Below are positions 27,733 to 37,650 of a stretch of 64,000 nt of DNA, one piece after another (the stretch's first letter is position 1; every line of letters begins with the position of its first letter). The stretch is from Thermithiobacillus tepidarius DSM 3134. GTDB lineage: Bacteria; Pseudomonadota; Gammaproteobacteria; Acidithiobacillales; Thermithiobacillaceae. The stretch spans positions 186,001 to 250,000 of the forward strand of contig NZ_KE384096.1 in the NCBI RefSeq assembly GCF_000423825.1, read 5' to 3'. The position numbers were made by a program, and so were the translations under genes. The notes beneath the pieces were generated by a model. That model searched no databases, had not been told where the DNA came from, and worked only from the letters and a program-made list of their open reading frames with translations.

Positions 27733-27860
27733 CACGCCGCCGCGTTCTGTCCGGATACGAACAAGATTTACGAGGTAGCCGCCTTCAAAGGGGAAAAGCG
27801 CGTCGTTTAGGCCCGGTGGATGAGCCGGGAACTGACTGTTTGCGGAGCAGGTGAACCTCT
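27733..27860 (+). other. Spacer between dxr and rseP, no convincing signal
   Basis: This 128-bp spacer is the largest in the rpsB-tilS run downstream of tsf. It holds a short CCCGG/CCGGG inverted repeat around 27811-27828 and a GGAACT sequence at 27828 that loosely resembles a sigma-E -35 element, but no matching -10 is at the right distance. A promoter for rseP-bamA could lie here; it cannot be fixed from sequence alone. Confidence 0.3.
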
Positions 27861-29213
27861 ATGGATCTTCTCTATACCATTTTCATGTTCGTCCTCGCCA
27901 TCGGCATCCTGGTGGCGGTGCACGAGTTCGGCCACTACTGGGTGGCGCGGCGCCTGGGCGTCAAGGTGCTGAAATTCAGCATTGGCTTCGGCCCCAGTCT
28001 CTACAGCTGGCGGCGGGGACGGGACGACACGGAATACGCCATTTCGGCGATTCCGCTGGGCGGCTACGTCAAGATGCTGGGCGAGCGGGGCGACGACGAC
28101 ATCCCCCCGGAGGAGCGGCACCGGGCCTTCGACGGCAAGCCAGTGGCCCACCGTTTCGCCATTGTCGCGGCAGGCCCGATCTTCAATCTGCTTTTCGCGG
28201 TGCTTGCCTACGCGGTGGTGTACGGCATCGGCGTACCGGGGCTCGCGCCCGTGGTCGGCGAAGTCGCTTCGCAGTCGCTGGCGGCGCAGGCCGGCTTGCA
28301 GCCCGGTGAGCGTATCGTGGCGGTGGACGGCAATCCGGTGCGCTCCTGGCAGGACTTGCGCATGGCGCTGGTCGATCGGGCCATGGGCCGGGAGACGGTA
28401 TCGCTACGTACGGAGCAGGGCGGGCAGGTGCAAACCCACGTGCTGTCCTTCGCCCGGCTGAGCAAGGACGTGCTGAATGCGAATCTGGTGGAAGAGGCAG
28501 TGGGGTTGGCTCCCTACATGCCGGTTGTGGTGGGCGAGTTGCAGGACGGCAGCGCCGCGGCCAAAGCCGGCTTGCAGCCCGGCGACCGCATCCTGGCCGT
28601 CGGCGGCAAGCCCATCAACACCTGGTCCACCTTCATCGATCAGATCCAGCAGAGTCCCAACAAGCCGCTGGAGTTCCGGGTGCAACGCGGCGAGCGGCAG
28701 CTCGCGCTCACGGTGGTGCCAGCCGCCCATGTGTCGAAGGACGGCAAGGCCGTAGGGCGCATCGGCATGGTGCCGGCACCGCTGCCGGAGCACCTGCAGG
28801 TGCTGGACCGCTATGGGCCGCTGGCAGCCATCGGCAAGGGCGTGAAGGAGACCATCAACCTGTCCGCCATGACATTGGACATGCTATGGAAGATGGCCAA
28901 GGGCCTGGTCTCCGCCGAGAACCTGGGCGGGCCCATCGCCATCGCCCAATTCGCTGGGCAGTCGGCCCATGGCGGGCTGGTACCCTTTCTGGCCTTTCTG
29001 GCCATGATCAGCATCAGCCTGGGCATTCTGAATCTCTTGCCCATTCCCGTGCTGGACGGCGGGCATTTGTTCTTCTATCTCATAGAGATCGTCAAGGGTT
29101 CGCCCGTTTCCGAGGCGGTGATGGCCCGCGCCCAGCAGGTGGGCATCTTCCTGCTGCTGCTGTTGATGAGTTTTGCCTTTTATAACGACATAACGAGACT
29201 TTTGAACCAGTGA
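27861..29213 (+). CDS. rseP: RIP metalloprotease RseP (site-2 protease, sigma-E pathway)
   Basis: A 450-residue inner-membrane zinc protease that cuts the anti-sigma factor RseA after DegS, releasing sigma-E, and also clears signal-peptide remnants. HEFGH lies in the first membrane segment near residue 22. Two periplasmic PDZ domains follow, at about 115-200 and 210-290, each with a GLQPGxRI motif. LNLLPIPVLDGGHL supplies the second metal motif near residue 390. It precedes bamA with a four-base overlap, the conserved gammaproteobacterial arrangement. Confidence 0.96.
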   Translation: MDLLYTIFMFVLAIGILVAVHEFGHYWVARRLGVKVLKFSIGFGPSLYSWRRGRDDTEYAISAIPLGGYVKMLGERGDDDIPPEERHRAFDGKPVAHRFAIVAAGPIFNLLFAVLAYAVVYGIGVPGLAPVVGEVASQSLAAQAGLQPGERIVAVDGNPVRSWQDLRMALVDRAMGRETVSLRTEQGGQVQTHVLSFARLSKDVLNANLVEEAVGLAPYMPVVVGELQDGSAAAKAGLQPGDRILAVGGKPINTWSTFIDQIQQSPNKPLEFRVQRGERQLALTVVPAAHVSKDGKAVGRIGMVPAPLPEHLQVLDRYGPLAAIGKGVKETINLSAMTLDMLWKMAKGLVSAENLGGPIAIAQFAGQSAHGGLVPFLAFLAMISISLGILNLLPIPVLDGGHLFFYLIEIVKGSPVSEAVMARAQQVGIFLLLLLMSFAFYNDITRLLNQ

Positions 29214-31528
29214 TAAAAAGAACCACCTCGTCCTCCCGTCGGAAACACGCGTTACGCGCAGCGATTCTGGCAGCAGCCCTGGGGCTTCCGGCCCTTTCCG
29301 CCTGGGCCTTCGAACCTTTCACCGTATCGGATATCCAGATCCGGGGGCTGGAGCAGACGGATCCCGGCACCGTCTACAACTATCTGCCCATCAAGACTGG
29401 CACGCTGCTGACCGAGGAGGGCGCACGCGCCGCCATCAAGGCCCTCTACGACACCGGCTTCTTCGAGGACGTACAGCTCGGACGGGAAGGAGATCGGCTG
29501 GTGGTGACCGTGCGCGAGCGGCCCACCATCGCCGAGATCAGCCTGAACGGCGTCAAAGCCTTTCCACAGGACAAGCTGAAGGAGAGCCTCAAGGACATCG
29601 GCCTGGTGGAGCGGCGCGTCTTCGATCCGGCCACCCTGGACCAGATCGTGACCGAGTTGGAGCGCCAGTATTACGGCATGGGTTATTACGCGGCCAAGAT
29701 CAAGGTCGAGGTGGAGCGTCTGGAGCGCAACCGGGTGCGCATCCGCATCGACGTCGACGAGGGCCAGCCGGCCAAGATCCAGCAGGTGAACGTGGTGGGC
29801 AATCGCGCCTTCCCGCGCCAGACCCTGATCGGCCTCTTTTCCCTGGGCAAGACCGGTGCTTTTTCCACTTTCACCAAGAACGACCAGTACTCCCGTCAGA
29901 AGTTGCTGGGTGATCTGGAGAAGCTGCGCTCCTACTACATGGATCGCGGCTATCTGGACTTCGATATCGAATCCACCCAGGTGACGGTGACGCCCGACCG
30001 GCGCCACGTTTTCATCACGGTCAACGTTAAGGAAGGGGCCCGCTACCGGGTCAAGTCGGTCAGCCTGAGCGGCCAGACCGACGTGCCGGCGACGGAACTG
30101 CGCAAGCTCATCACCGTGCAGCCCGGTGCGCTCTTTTCCCGGCGCGAGGTGACCGAATCCGCCAATGCCATCGCCGATCGCCTGGGGGACGTGGGCTATG
30201 CCTTCGCCAACGTCAATCCGGTGCCGGCGGTGGACAAGGACAAGCATGAGGTGTCTTTCGACTTCCAGGTCAGCCAGGGGCGCCGGGTCTACGTGCGCCG
30301 CATCAACGTCAGCGGCAACAACCGTACCCGGGACTACGTGATCCGCCGTGAGTTCCGGCAGATGGAAGGCGCCTGGTACGACGCCAGCAAAATCCGCCGT
30401 TCCAAGGAACGCGTCAACCGCCTGGGTTACTTCGACGAGGTGAACCTGGAAACGCCGGCGGTGCCCGATGCGTCCGATCAAGTGGACATCAACGTCAACG
30501 TGACCGAGCGCTCCACCGGCCAGTTCATGCTCGGCGTGGGCTACTCCAACGCTCAGGGCGTGCTCTTCAACGGCTCCGTGACCCAGCGCAACTTCATGGG
30601 CAAGGGCCAGATCCTCAGTGCCAGCGTGGACGTGAGCGACCTCGTCAAGAGCTTCAACCTGTCCTTCACCGAGCCCTATTTCACTCCCGACGGCATCAGC
30701 CTGGGCGGCGACATCTATCGCACAGACACCAACACCCAGCGCCTGATCATCGCCCAGTACCGGCAGGTCACCTCCGGCGCGGCGGTGCGCGTCGGCCTGC
30801 CGATCACCGAGCACGTCAATGACATCGTGCGTTTGGGCTACGAGAACACTTCGCTGTCGTTGGTCGAGGAGAGTCCGCAACGTTACAAGGATTTCGTAGC
30901 CACCTTCGGCGACAACGTTTCAAGCGTCAAGGCCAGCAACACCCTGGTCTATGACTCGCGCGACTCCATCATCTATCCGACCAAGGGCTGGAACAACCGG
31001 CTGATCACTGAGGGCACGCTGCCCGGCGGCGACTTGCGCTACTACCGGGTGGAACTGCAGGGCCAGTACTACCGGCCCATCACCCGCAGCCTGACCGGCT
31101 TCATCAACGCCGAGTACGGCTTCGTGAATGGTTATTCGGGCAAGGGCGTGCCCTTCTTCCAGAATTTCTACCTGGGCGGCCCCAACTCGGTGCGCGGCTA
31201 TCGCACCTTCTCGCTGGGGCCGCTGGATCCGGTCGACAACGTGTCCCTCGGCGGCACGCGCAAGGTGCAGCTGAACACCGAACTACTCTTCCCGGTGCCG
31301 GGCATGGCCGACAGCAAGTCCTTCCGCGGCTCGATTTTCTTCGATGCCGGCTGGGTCTATGACGACAAGTACCTGCCCAGCTTCAGCGAGCTGCGCAAGT
31401 CGACCGGCATCGGCTTCCACTGGATCAGCCCGCTCGGGCCGCTGCGCTTCAGCCTGGCCTACCCGATCGGGGTCAAGCCGGGCGACCGCAAGGAGCCCTT
31501 CCAGTTCACCATCGGCACCAACTTTTAA
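29210..31528 (+). CDS. bamA: Outer-membrane protein assembly factor BamA
   Basis: A 772-residue Omp85 protein that inserts beta-barrels in the outer membrane. An N-terminal signal peptide (hydrophobic stretch to LPALSAWA) ends near residue 33. Five POTRA domains follow to about residue 430, then a C-terminal barrel with the conserved loop-6 element SVRGYRTF near residue 665. The last residue is phenylalanine (GTNF), the standard recognition end. Translation starts at a GTG overlapping the rseP TGA, suggesting coupling of stress protease and assembly machine. Confidence 0.96.
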   Translation: MIKRTTSSSRRKHALRAAILAAALGLPALSAWAFEPFTVSDIQIRGLEQTDPGTVYNYLPIKTGTLLTEEGARAAIKALYDTGFFEDVQLGREGDRLVVTVRERPTIAEISLNGVKAFPQDKLKESLKDIGLVERRVFDPATLDQIVTELERQYYGMGYYAAKIKVEVERLERNRVRIRIDVDEGQPAKIQQVNVVGNRAFPRQTLIGLFSLGKTGAFSTFTKNDQYSRQKLLGDLEKLRSYYMDRGYLDFDIESTQVTVTPDRRHVFITVNVKEGARYRVKSVSLSGQTDVPATELRKLITVQPGALFSRREVTESANAIADRLGDVGYAFANVNPVPAVDKDKHEVSFDFQVSQGRRVYVRRINVSGNNRTRDYVIRREFRQMEGAWYDASKIRRSKERVNRLGYFDEVNLETPAVPDASDQVDINVNVTERSTGQFMLGVGYSNAQGVLFNGSVTQRNFMGKGQILSASVDVSDLVKSFNLSFTEPYFTPDGISLGGDIYRTDTNTQRLIIAQYRQVTSGAAVRVGLPITEHVNDIVRLGYENTSLSLVEESPQRYKDFVATFGDNVSSVKASNTLVYDSRDSIIYPTKGWNNRLITEGTLPGGDLRYYRVELQGQYYRPITRSLTGFINAEYGFVNGYSGKGVPFFQNFYLGGPNSVRGYRTFSLGPLDPVDNVSLGGTRKVQLNTELLFPVPGMADSKSFRGSIFFDAGWVYDDKYLPSFSELRKSTGIGFHWISPLGPLRFSLAYPIGVKPGDRKEPFQFTIGTNF

Positions 31529-31546
31529 CGGCTTAGCGGAGACACC

Positions 31547-32074
31547 ATGCGCCGGCTTGGCTTGATTGTGACGCTCTGGGCGGTGATGCTGGGCTGGCAG
31601 CCCAGCGCGCTCGCCGACATCAAGATCGGCTATGTCGACCTGGATCGCGCTCTGCAGCAGATGCCGCAGGCCAAGGCCGCCGCCGACAGCCTGAACCGCG
31701 ACCTGGAGGCGCGTCAGCGGGAGATCGACCAGCGGCGCGAAAAGATCCAGCAGCAGCAGGCCGAGCTGGAGCGCCAGGCCGCTACCCTGTCCGAGGCACA
31801 GCGGCGTGAACGCGAACGCCAGTTGCAGAATATGATCCTGAATTTGCAGCGCATGCAGCAGTCTGCCCAGGAGGAGCTGAACGTCAAACGCAATCAAGCC
31901 CTGAAGGAGCTGCAGGACCGCTTGCTGCGGGTGGTCGGCAGCATCGGCCAGCGCGGCGGCTATACCCTGATCGTGCACGACAAGTCGGTGCTCTATGCCA
32001 ACCGGCGGATCGATATCACCGATCAGGTCCTGGCCGAGCTCAAGGCCGCCGAGCTCCGGGGCCCGCGAAGGTAA
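31547..32074 (+). CDS. skp: Periplasmic chaperone Skp/OmpH
   Basis: A 175-residue OmpH-family chaperone that holds unfolded outer-membrane proteins on their way to BamA. A signal peptide ends near residue 23 (QPSALA). The mature part starts IKIGYVDLDRALQQMP, followed by a long, charged coiled coil (about residues 45-125, rich in Gln, Arg and Glu) that forms the tentacles of the trimer. It ends in the compact beta part YTLIVHDKSVLYA. It lies between bamA and lpxD, as in E. coli. Confidence 0.93.
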   Translation: MRRLGLIVTLWAVMLGWQPSALADIKIGYVDLDRALQQMPQAKAAADSLNRDLEARQREIDQRREKIQQQQAELERQAATLSEAQRRERERQLQNMILNLQRMQQSAQEELNVKRNQALKELQDRLLRVVGSIGQRGGYTLIVHDKSVLYANRRIDITDQVLAELKAAELRGPRR

Positions 32075-32080
32075 GCGCCG

Positions 32081-33154
32081 ATGAAGCTTGGACAGCTTGC
32101 CGAAGCCATCGGCGCGCAGCTGCGCGGCGATCCCGATTATGAGGTGCAGCGGGTGGCCTCCCTGGAGCAGGCCGGCCCCGGGCAGCTCAGCTTTCTGGCC
32201 AGCAGCAAGTATCGCCGCCTCCTGGGTCAGAGCCGGGCCGGGGCGCTGATCCTGGCGCCGCGGGACACCGACGCCTTCGCCGGCAACGTGCTGGTGAGCG
32301 CCAACCCCTATGCGGCCTACGCCCGCGCCGCCCAGCTGCTGCATCCGGCCCCCGTGCCGGCGCCGGGAGTCCACCACACGGCCCAGCTCGAGCGTGACGC
32401 GCGCGTGCACCCGAGCGTGCGCATCGACGCCCATGCGGTGGTCGGCCGCGACACCATCCTGGAAGAGGGCGTATGGCTTGGCCCTGGCGCGGTTGTCGGA
32501 GATAATTGCCGGATCGGTCCCCATACCCGCATCTACGCCAATGTGGTGCTCTATGCCGGCACGCGGGTGGGTGCCCGCTGCATCATCCATGCCGGCGTGG
32601 TGATCGGCGGCGACGGCTTCGGCTTCGCGCCGGACCAGGGGCGTTACGAGAAGATTCCGCAGATCGGGGCCGTGTGCTTGGGCGACGACGTGGAGGTGGG
32701 CGCCAACACCACCATTGATCGCGGTGCCCTGGGGGATACCGTGATCGAGGACGGCGTGAAGCTCGACAACCTGGTGCAGGTGGGGCACAACGTGCGGATC
32801 GGCGCCCACACGGTCATTGCCGGCCAGACCGGCATCGCCGGCAGTACCCGCATCGGGCGCAACTGCGTGATCGGCGGCCAGGTCGGCATCGCCGGGCACA
32901 TCGAGCTGGCCGATGGCGTGGTGCTGTCAGGCAAGAGCATGGTGACCAACAGCATCCCCGAGCCCGGCGTCTATTCCTCGGGCATGCCCATCGAGCCCAA
33001 CAGCGCCTGGCGCCGCAGCGTGGCGCGGCTGCATCGGCTGGAGCAGCTCTATCGGCGCGTCGACGCCCTGGAGGCGGCCGTCCGGAGCGGCGCCGGGCGC
33101 GAGGCAGGACCATCTTTCGAGCGAACTTCGAACAACAAGGAAACAGAGTCTTGA
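32081..33154 (+). CDS. lpxD: UDP-3-O-acylglucosamine N-acyltransferase
   Basis: A 357-residue left-handed beta-helix acyltransferase that adds the N-linked acyl chain in the third step of lipid A synthesis. An N-terminal uridine-binding region ([18 protein letters not shown]) precedes hexapeptide repeats across about residues 100-290. The catalytic histidine lies in [12 protein letters not shown]. The C-terminus has a short helical extension. It overlaps fabZ by four bases. If GnnA/GnnB are active, its substrate would be the 3-amino analogue. Confidence 0.95.
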   Translation: MKLGQLAEAIGAQLRGDPDYEVQRVASLEQAGPGQLSFLASSKYRRLLGQSRAGALILAPRDTDAFAGNVLVSANPYAAYARAAQLLHPAPVPAPGVHHTAQLERDARVHPSVRIDAHAVVGRDTILEEGVWLGPGAVVGDNCRIGPHTRIYANVVLYAGTRVGARCIIHAGVVIGGDGFGFAPDQGRYEKIPQIGAVCLGDDVEVGANTTIDRGALGDTVIEDGVKLDNLVQVGHNVRIGAHTVIAGQTGIAGSTRIGRNCVIGGQVGIAGHIELADGVVLSGKSMVTNSIPEPGVYSSGMPIEPNSAWRRSVARLHRLEQLYRRVDALEAAVRSGAGREAGPSFERTSNNKETES

Positions 33155-33597
33155 AGTCTTTGGATGTGATTGAAATTCTCAAGCGTTTGCCGCACCGCTA
33201 TCCCTTCCTGCTGGTGGACCGGGTGCTCGACTACGAAATCGGCCAGTCGCTGACCGCCCTGAAGAACGTGACCATTAACGAGCCCTTCTTTCCCGGCCAT
33301 TTCCCCGGCGCGCCGGTGATGCCCGGCGTGCTGATCATCGAGGCCTTGGCGCAGGCCGCCGGCATTCTGGCTTTTCTGTCCGAGGACAAGTACAAGGACG
33401 ATGCCCTGGTTTATTTCGCCGGCATCGACAAGGCGCGCTTTCGCAAGCCGGTGACGCCGGGCGACCAGCTGCATCTGCGGGTGGCCGTGGATCGGCGCCG
33501 GCCCGGCATCTGGCAGATGCTGGCCGAGGCGCGCGTCGAGGACCAACTGGTCGCCAGCGCCACCCTGATGGCCACCCTGAAGGCGACCGGCCAATGA
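33151..33597 (+). CDS. fabZ: 3-hydroxyacyl-ACP dehydratase FabZ
   Basis: A 148-residue hot-dog-fold dehydratase that removes water from beta-hydroxyacyl-ACP during fatty-acid elongation. The catalytic histidine and glutamate are in [20 protein letters not shown], written in two parts as GHFPG and PGVLIIEAL. It competes with LpxA and LpxD for hydroxyacyl-ACP. The start is TTG at 33151, overlapping the lpxD stop (TTGA), since no ATG or GTG occurs before the conserved [16 protein letters not shown]. Confidence 0.95.
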   Translation: MKSLDVIEILKRLPHRYPFLLVDRVLDYEIGQSLTALKNVTINEPFFPGHFPGAPVMPGVLIIEALAQAAGILAFLSEDKYKDDALVYFAGIDKARFRKPVTPGDQLHLRVAVDRRRPGIWQMLAEARVEDQLVASATLMATLKATGQ

Positions 33598-34379
33598 AGA
33601 GCACCCAACGCATTCATCCCAGCGCCTTGGTGGATTCCTCCGCGCGCATTGCCGACAACGTGGTGATCGGTCCGTACGCGGTGATCGGCCCGGAGGTGGA
33701 AATTGGCCCCGACTGCGAGATCGGCGCGCACGCAGTGCTCGAAGGACCGACGACCATCGGGCGCGGCAACCGCATCTTCCAGTTCGCCTCCGTCGGCTCG
33801 GCGCCGCAGGATCTCAAGTACGCCGGCGAGCCGACCCGGCTCGAGATCGGCGACGGCAACACCATCCGCGAGTTCGTGACCATCAACCGCGGCACCACCA
33901 AGGAGGCGGGCGTCACGCGGATCGGCAGCCACTGCCTGTTCATGGCCTATGCCCACGTGGCCCACGACTGCGTCATCGGCGATCACGTGGTGATGGCCAA
34001 TGCCGCTACCCTGGCCGGCCACGTGGTGGTGGAGGACCACGCCATCCTGGGCGGCCTCTGCGCCGTGCACCAGTTCGCCCGCGTAGGCGCGCACGCCATC
34101 CTGGGCGGCGGCACCATGGCGCCCCAGGACATTCCGCCCTTCGTGATGGCCGCCGGCAATCATGCCGAGCTGCACGGCGTCAACGTGCGCGGCCTGGAGC
34201 GGCGCGGCTTCTCGGCGGAGGACATCCGCCAGCTCAAGCGCGCCTACAAGCTGCTCTTTCGCGGCAGCCGCAAGCTGGACACCGCGATTGAGGAGGTGCG
34301 CGCCCAAGGATTGGATTCCCCGCACGTGCAGTACCTTATCGACTTCATGAAGCAATCCAAGCGCGGAGTGACCCGCTGA
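33594..34379 (+). CDS. lpxA: Acyl-ACP--UDP-N-acetylglucosamine (or 3-amino analogue) acyltransferase
   Basis: A 261-residue hexapeptide-repeat acyltransferase catalysing the first step of lipid A synthesis. It opens [20 protein letters not shown], and the catalytic histidine is in [13 protein letters not shown]. In Acidithiobacillus ferrooxidans the LpxA encoded next to gnnA/gnnB is selective for UDP-GlcNAc3N, so this enzyme probably makes an amide rather than an ester; that is inference from context. It overlaps fabZ by four bases and gnnA by one (TGATG). Confidence 0.95.
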   Translation: MKSTQRIHPSALVDSSARIADNVVIGPYAVIGPEVEIGPDCEIGAHAVLEGPTTIGRGNRIFQFASVGSAPQDLKYAGEPTRLEIGDGNTIREFVTINRGTTKEAGVTRIGSHCLFMAYAHVAHDCVIGDHVVMANAATLAGHVVVEDHAILGGLCAVHQFARVGAHAILGGGTMAPQDIPPFVMAAGNHAELHGVNVRGLERRGFSAEDIRQLKRAYKLLFRGSRKLDTAIEEVRAQGLDSPHVQYLIDFMKQSKRGVTR

Positions 34380-35341
34380 TGAGCGACGAGATCCTGCCCG
34401 TTGGCGTAGTCGGCGTGGGCCATCTGGGCCGCTTCCATGCCATGAAGTACCGGGATCATCCCCAGGCCCGCCTGGTGGGGGTCTTCGATGCCGATCCCGA
34501 GCGCGCCCGCCAGGTGGCCGCCGAGCTGGGCACCCGGGCCTTCGATGATTTGGCCGCGCTCCTGCGGGAGGTGCGCGCGGTGACGGTGGCCACGCCCACC
34601 ATCACCCACTTCGAGGTGGTGCGCCAATGCCTGGAAGCGGGCGTGCACGTGCTGGTGGAGAAGCCGTTCACCGACACGGTGGCCCAGGCGGATGCCCTGA
34701 TCGCGCTGCAGCAGGCCAAGGGCCTGGTGCTGGCCGTCGGGCACCTGAAGCGCCTGCATCCGGCGGTGCAGCACGTCGTGGGCCTGGGGCTGGGGGCGCC
34801 GCGCTACATCGAAGCCGAGCGGCTGGCGCCCTTCAAGCCGCGCTCGCTGGACGTGGATGTGATCATGGACCTGATGATCCACGATCTCGACCTGGCCCTG
34901 CACGTCACCCAGGCGGATTGGCAGGAGGTGCGGGCGGTGGGCGTGGCGGTGGTGACCGACAAGCTCGACATGGCCAACGCCTGGCTCACCTTCGCCAACG
35001 GTACCGTGGCCCGCATCGCGGCTTCGCGGGTGGTGCGCGAGCCGGTGCGCAAGATGCGTCTTTTTTGGACCGACCGTTATGCCTCCATCGACTTCCTGGG
35101 CAACAACCTGAGCATCTACCAGCGCCACGGCCAAGCGGCGGCCGGTCCCATCCCCGGGGTGCTGGCCGAGCAAGTCGAATTGTCCGATACCGACGTGCTG
35201 GCGCGCGAGGTGGACGCCTTCCTGCAAGCCGTCCGGGGCGCCCCGGTCTTTTGCGATGCCCAGGCCGGACGGCGGGCGCTGGCGCTGGCGCAGGACGTGC
35301 GCGCGGCGATCCAGCGGGGTGTCGCGCCGCCTGCGCTTTGA
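34379..35341 (+). CDS. gnnA: UDP-GlcNAc 3-dehydrogenase (Gfo/Idh/MocA family)
   Basis: A 320-residue NAD-dependent sugar oxidoreductase. The Rossmann motif GVVGVGHLGRFHA is at the N-terminus, VEKPFTDT (with the catalytic-site lysine) near residue 97, and IHDLDLALH near residue 170 in the active-site region. GnnA of A. ferrooxidans oxidises the 3-OH of UDP-GlcNAc to a 3-keto group, and its gene lies between lpxA and lpxB, exactly as here. Together with gnnB it would supply UDP-GlcNAc3N to LpxA. Without this context the substrate would be unclear, since the family is broad. Confidence 0.87.
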   Translation: MSDEILPVGVVGVGHLGRFHAMKYRDHPQARLVGVFDADPERARQVAAELGTRAFDDLAALLREVRAVTVATPTITHFEVVRQCLEAGVHVLVEKPFTDTVAQADALIALQQAKGLVLAVGHLKRLHPAVQHVVGLGLGAPRYIEAERLAPFKPRSLDVDVIMDLMIHDLDLALHVTQADWQEVRAVGVAVVTDKLDMANAWLTFANGTVARIAASRVVREPVRKMRLFWTDRYASIDFLGNNLSIYQRHGQAAAGPIPGVLAEQVELSDTDVLAREVDAFLQAVRGAPVFCDAQAGRRALALAQDVRAAIQRGVAPPAL

Positions 35342-35403
35342 CCGCGGACCCGTCATCGAGGTCTGGACCCGAGTTTCACGCCTCTTCCCAAGGAGTTTTT
35401 TGC

Positions 35404-36513
35404 ATGGCCGCTCACGAGCCGATTCCCATGGTCGATCTTCGGGCCAACTTCGCCCCGCTGCGCGAGGAGATCCTCGCCGGCGTGGCGGAGATCCTGGACA
35501 CCGGCCAATTCATCCTGGGGCCCCATGGTCGGGCCCTCGAAGAGTCCGCCGCCGCCCAGCTCGGCGTCAACCACGCCATCGGTTGCGCTTCCGGCACGGA
35601 TGCCCTGCTGCTGGCCCTGCGAGCCCTGGACATCGGCCCGGGCGACGAGGTGATCGTGCCCACCTTCACCTTCATCGCCACCGCCGAGGCGGTGCTGTAC
35701 GTGGGCGCCACTCCGGTCTTCGTGGACGTCAACCCGCACAGCTTCAACATCGATGTCGCCGCCGTCGCGGCCGCCATCACGCCGCGCACCAAGGCCATCA
35801 TCCCCGTGCATCTCTATGGCCAGCCGGCGGACATGCTGCCGCTCATGGCCCTGGCGGACCAGCATGGCGTGCCGATCATCGAGGATTGCGCCCAGGCTTT
35901 CGGCGCCCACATCGACGGCCGCATGGCCGGCAGCTTCGGCCGCATCGGCGCCTTTTCCTTCTTTCCCAGCAAGAACCTGGGTGGCGCCGGCGACGGCGGC
36001 ATGGTGGTCACCAACGACGAAAAGCTGGCCGCGCGCCTGCGCGTGCTGCGCAACCACGGCTCCAGCCAGCAGTACTACCACGACGAGCTGGGCTACAACA
36101 GCCGGCTGGATGAAATCCAGGCGCTGGTCCTGCGGCTGAAGCTGGCCCGCATCAACGACTACACCGCCGGCCGCCGCAACGCCGCCGCCCTGTACCGGCG
36201 CTATCTGGGCAACCTGGATCTGGTCCTGCCGCAGGAGCGCAGCGGCTTCTATCACGTCTATCACCAGTTCACCATCCAGCTGGAGGAGCGCGACCGTGTG
36301 CGCGCCGAGCTGGCCGCCCAGGGCATCGCCAGCGCCGTCTACTATCCGGTGCCGTGCCACCGCCAGCGCATGTTCGCGCCCGCGCCCGCGGCGGACTGCC
36401 CGGCGGCGGATCAGCTGGCCGGCCGGGTCCTGTCCCTGCCCATGTATCCCGAGCTGCAGGAGGCGCAGGTCGCGCGCATTGCGGAAGCGCTGAGCGCCAG
36501 CATTCGCGGGTGA
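35404..36513 (+). CDS. gnnB: UDP-3-keto-GlcNAc aminotransferase (DegT/DnrJ/EryC1 family)
   Basis: A 369-residue PLP-dependent sugar aminotransferase. Signatures: GCASGTDALLLAL near residue 63, VPTFTFIATAEAV, IEDCAQAFGA (PLP aspartate) near 165, and FFPSKNLGG with the PLP lysine at residue 190. GnnB transfers an amino group from glutamate to the 3-keto sugar made by GnnA. AAGGAG upstream of 35404 sets the start. The 62-bp gap to gnnA is larger than others in the run. Its stop overlaps lpxB (GTGA). Confidence 0.87.
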   Translation: MAAHEPIPMVDLRANFAPLREEILAGVAEILDTGQFILGPHGRALEESAAAQLGVNHAIGCASGTDALLLALRALDIGPGDEVIVPTFTFIATAEAVLYVGATPVFVDVNPHSFNIDVAAVAAAITPRTKAIIPVHLYGQPADMLPLMALADQHGVPIIEDCAQAFGAHIDGRMAGSFGRIGAFSFFPSKNLGGAGDGGMVVTNDEKLAARLRVLRNHGSSQQYYHDELGYNSRLDEIQALVLRLKLARINDYTAGRRNAAALYRRYLGNLDLVLPQERSGFYHVYHQFTIQLEERDRVRAELAAQGIASAVYYPVPCHRQRMFAPAPAADCPAADQLAGRVLSLPMYPELQEAQVARIAEALSASIRG

Positions 36514-37649
36514 GCAGGCGGGTTTTCATGGTGGCCAGCGAGGCCTCCGGGGAACAGCTCGGGGCCGCGCTGATCGAGGCGAGCAGGGCGGCGGGTCTTG
36601 CGCTCGACTTCGCCGGGGTGGTGGGACCGCGCCTGCAGGACCTGGGCGTGCGCAGTCTCTTCGACGGCCACGTGCTGGCGGTGGTGGGGCTGGTGGAGGT
36701 GCTGGACAGCTTCCGCCGCATCCGGGCCCTGCTGCACGACATCGACGACTACCTGCGGCGCGAGCGGCCCGATCTCGTGGTGCTCATCGACCATCCCGAC
36801 TTCAACCTGCGGGTGGCGGCGCGGGCCAAGGCCTACGGCATTCCAGTGCTTTACTACGTGAGCCCGCAGGTATGGGCCTGGCGCGCCGGACGCATTCACA
36901 AGATCGCCCAGCTGGTGGACCACATGATGGTGCTCTTTCCCTTCGAGGCGCCGCTCTACGAGGCGGCCGGCGTGCCGGTGACGGTGGTCAGCCATCCGCT
37001 GCTGGCCAAGACCGCCGGGGCCGAGGAGCAGGCCGAGGCGCGGCGACGGCTCGGCCTGCCGGTCGAAGGCGAATACGTGGCTCTGCTGCCCGGCAGCCGC
37101 AATGGCGAGATCCAGCGGCTCGCGCCCCGGTTGGCGCGCAGCGCCCGGCTGCTGCAGGCGCGCCGGTCCGGCTTGCGCTTCCTGGCGCCGCTGGCGCGGC
37201 CGGGACAGCGGGAGCTCTTCGAGCGCCTGTGGCGCGAGGCGACGCCGGATTTCCCCCCGCCGCTGATGCTGGAGGGCCAGGCGCAGCGGGCCATCCGGGC
37301 CGCCGACGCCGTGGTCGTGGCCTCGGGCACGGCCACCCTGGAAACCGCGCTGCTGGAGCGGCCGGCGGTGGTGGTCTATGCCGTCAACCCGATCACCTAC
37401 GCCATCGCCCGGCGGTTGGTGAAGGTGCCCTTCATCGCCTTGCCCAACCTCCTGCTGCAGCGCCTCGTCTACCCGGAGCTGATCCAGTCGGCCCTGCGGC
37501 CCGAAGCGGTGGCCGAGGCGGTGCAGGCCATTCTCGACGGCGGCGGAGCGGCGCAGCGCCAGGCGTTGCAGTCGCTGCGGCAGCTTCTGCAGGGGGAGGG
37601 ACCGGAGCGGGTGGCCGGGGTGCTGCGCCAGGTCTTGGGGGAGGCGTAG
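36510..37649 (+). CDS. lpxB: Lipid A disaccharide synthase
   Basis: A 379-residue GT19 glycosyltransferase that joins UDP-diacylglucosamine and lipid X to form the beta-1,6 lipid A disaccharide. Signatures: [17 protein letters not shown] at the N-terminus, [12 protein letters not shown] near residue 95, [25 protein letters not shown] near residue 195 and [15 protein letters not shown] near residue 270. The GTG at 36510 overlaps the gnnB stop and gives the normal length; the ATG at 36528 is an alternative. Confidence 0.95.
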   Translation: MSRRVFMVASEASGEQLGAALIEASRAAGLALDFAGVVGPRLQDLGVRSLFDGHVLAVVGLVEVLDSFRRIRALLHDIDDYLRRERPDLVVLIDHPDFNLRVAARAKAYGIPVLYYVSPQVWAWRAGRIHKIAQLVDHMMVLFPFEAPLYEAAGVPVTVVSHPLLAKTAGAEEQAEARRRLGLPVEGEYVALLPGSRNGEIQRLAPRLARSARLLQARRSGLRFLAPLARPGQRELFERLWREATPDFPPPLMLEGQAQRAIRAADAVVVASGTATLETALLERPAVVVYAVNPITYAIARRLVKVPFIALPNLLLQRLVYPELIQSALRPEAVAEAVQAILDGGGAAQRQALQSLRQLLQGEGPERVAGVLRQVLGEA

Positions 37650-37650
37650 G

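Noticed and set aside
27828-27860. Sigma-E-like GGAACT upstream of rseP
   Set aside because: The -35-like hexamer has no -10 match at 15-17 bp; the idea rests only on E. coli analogy.
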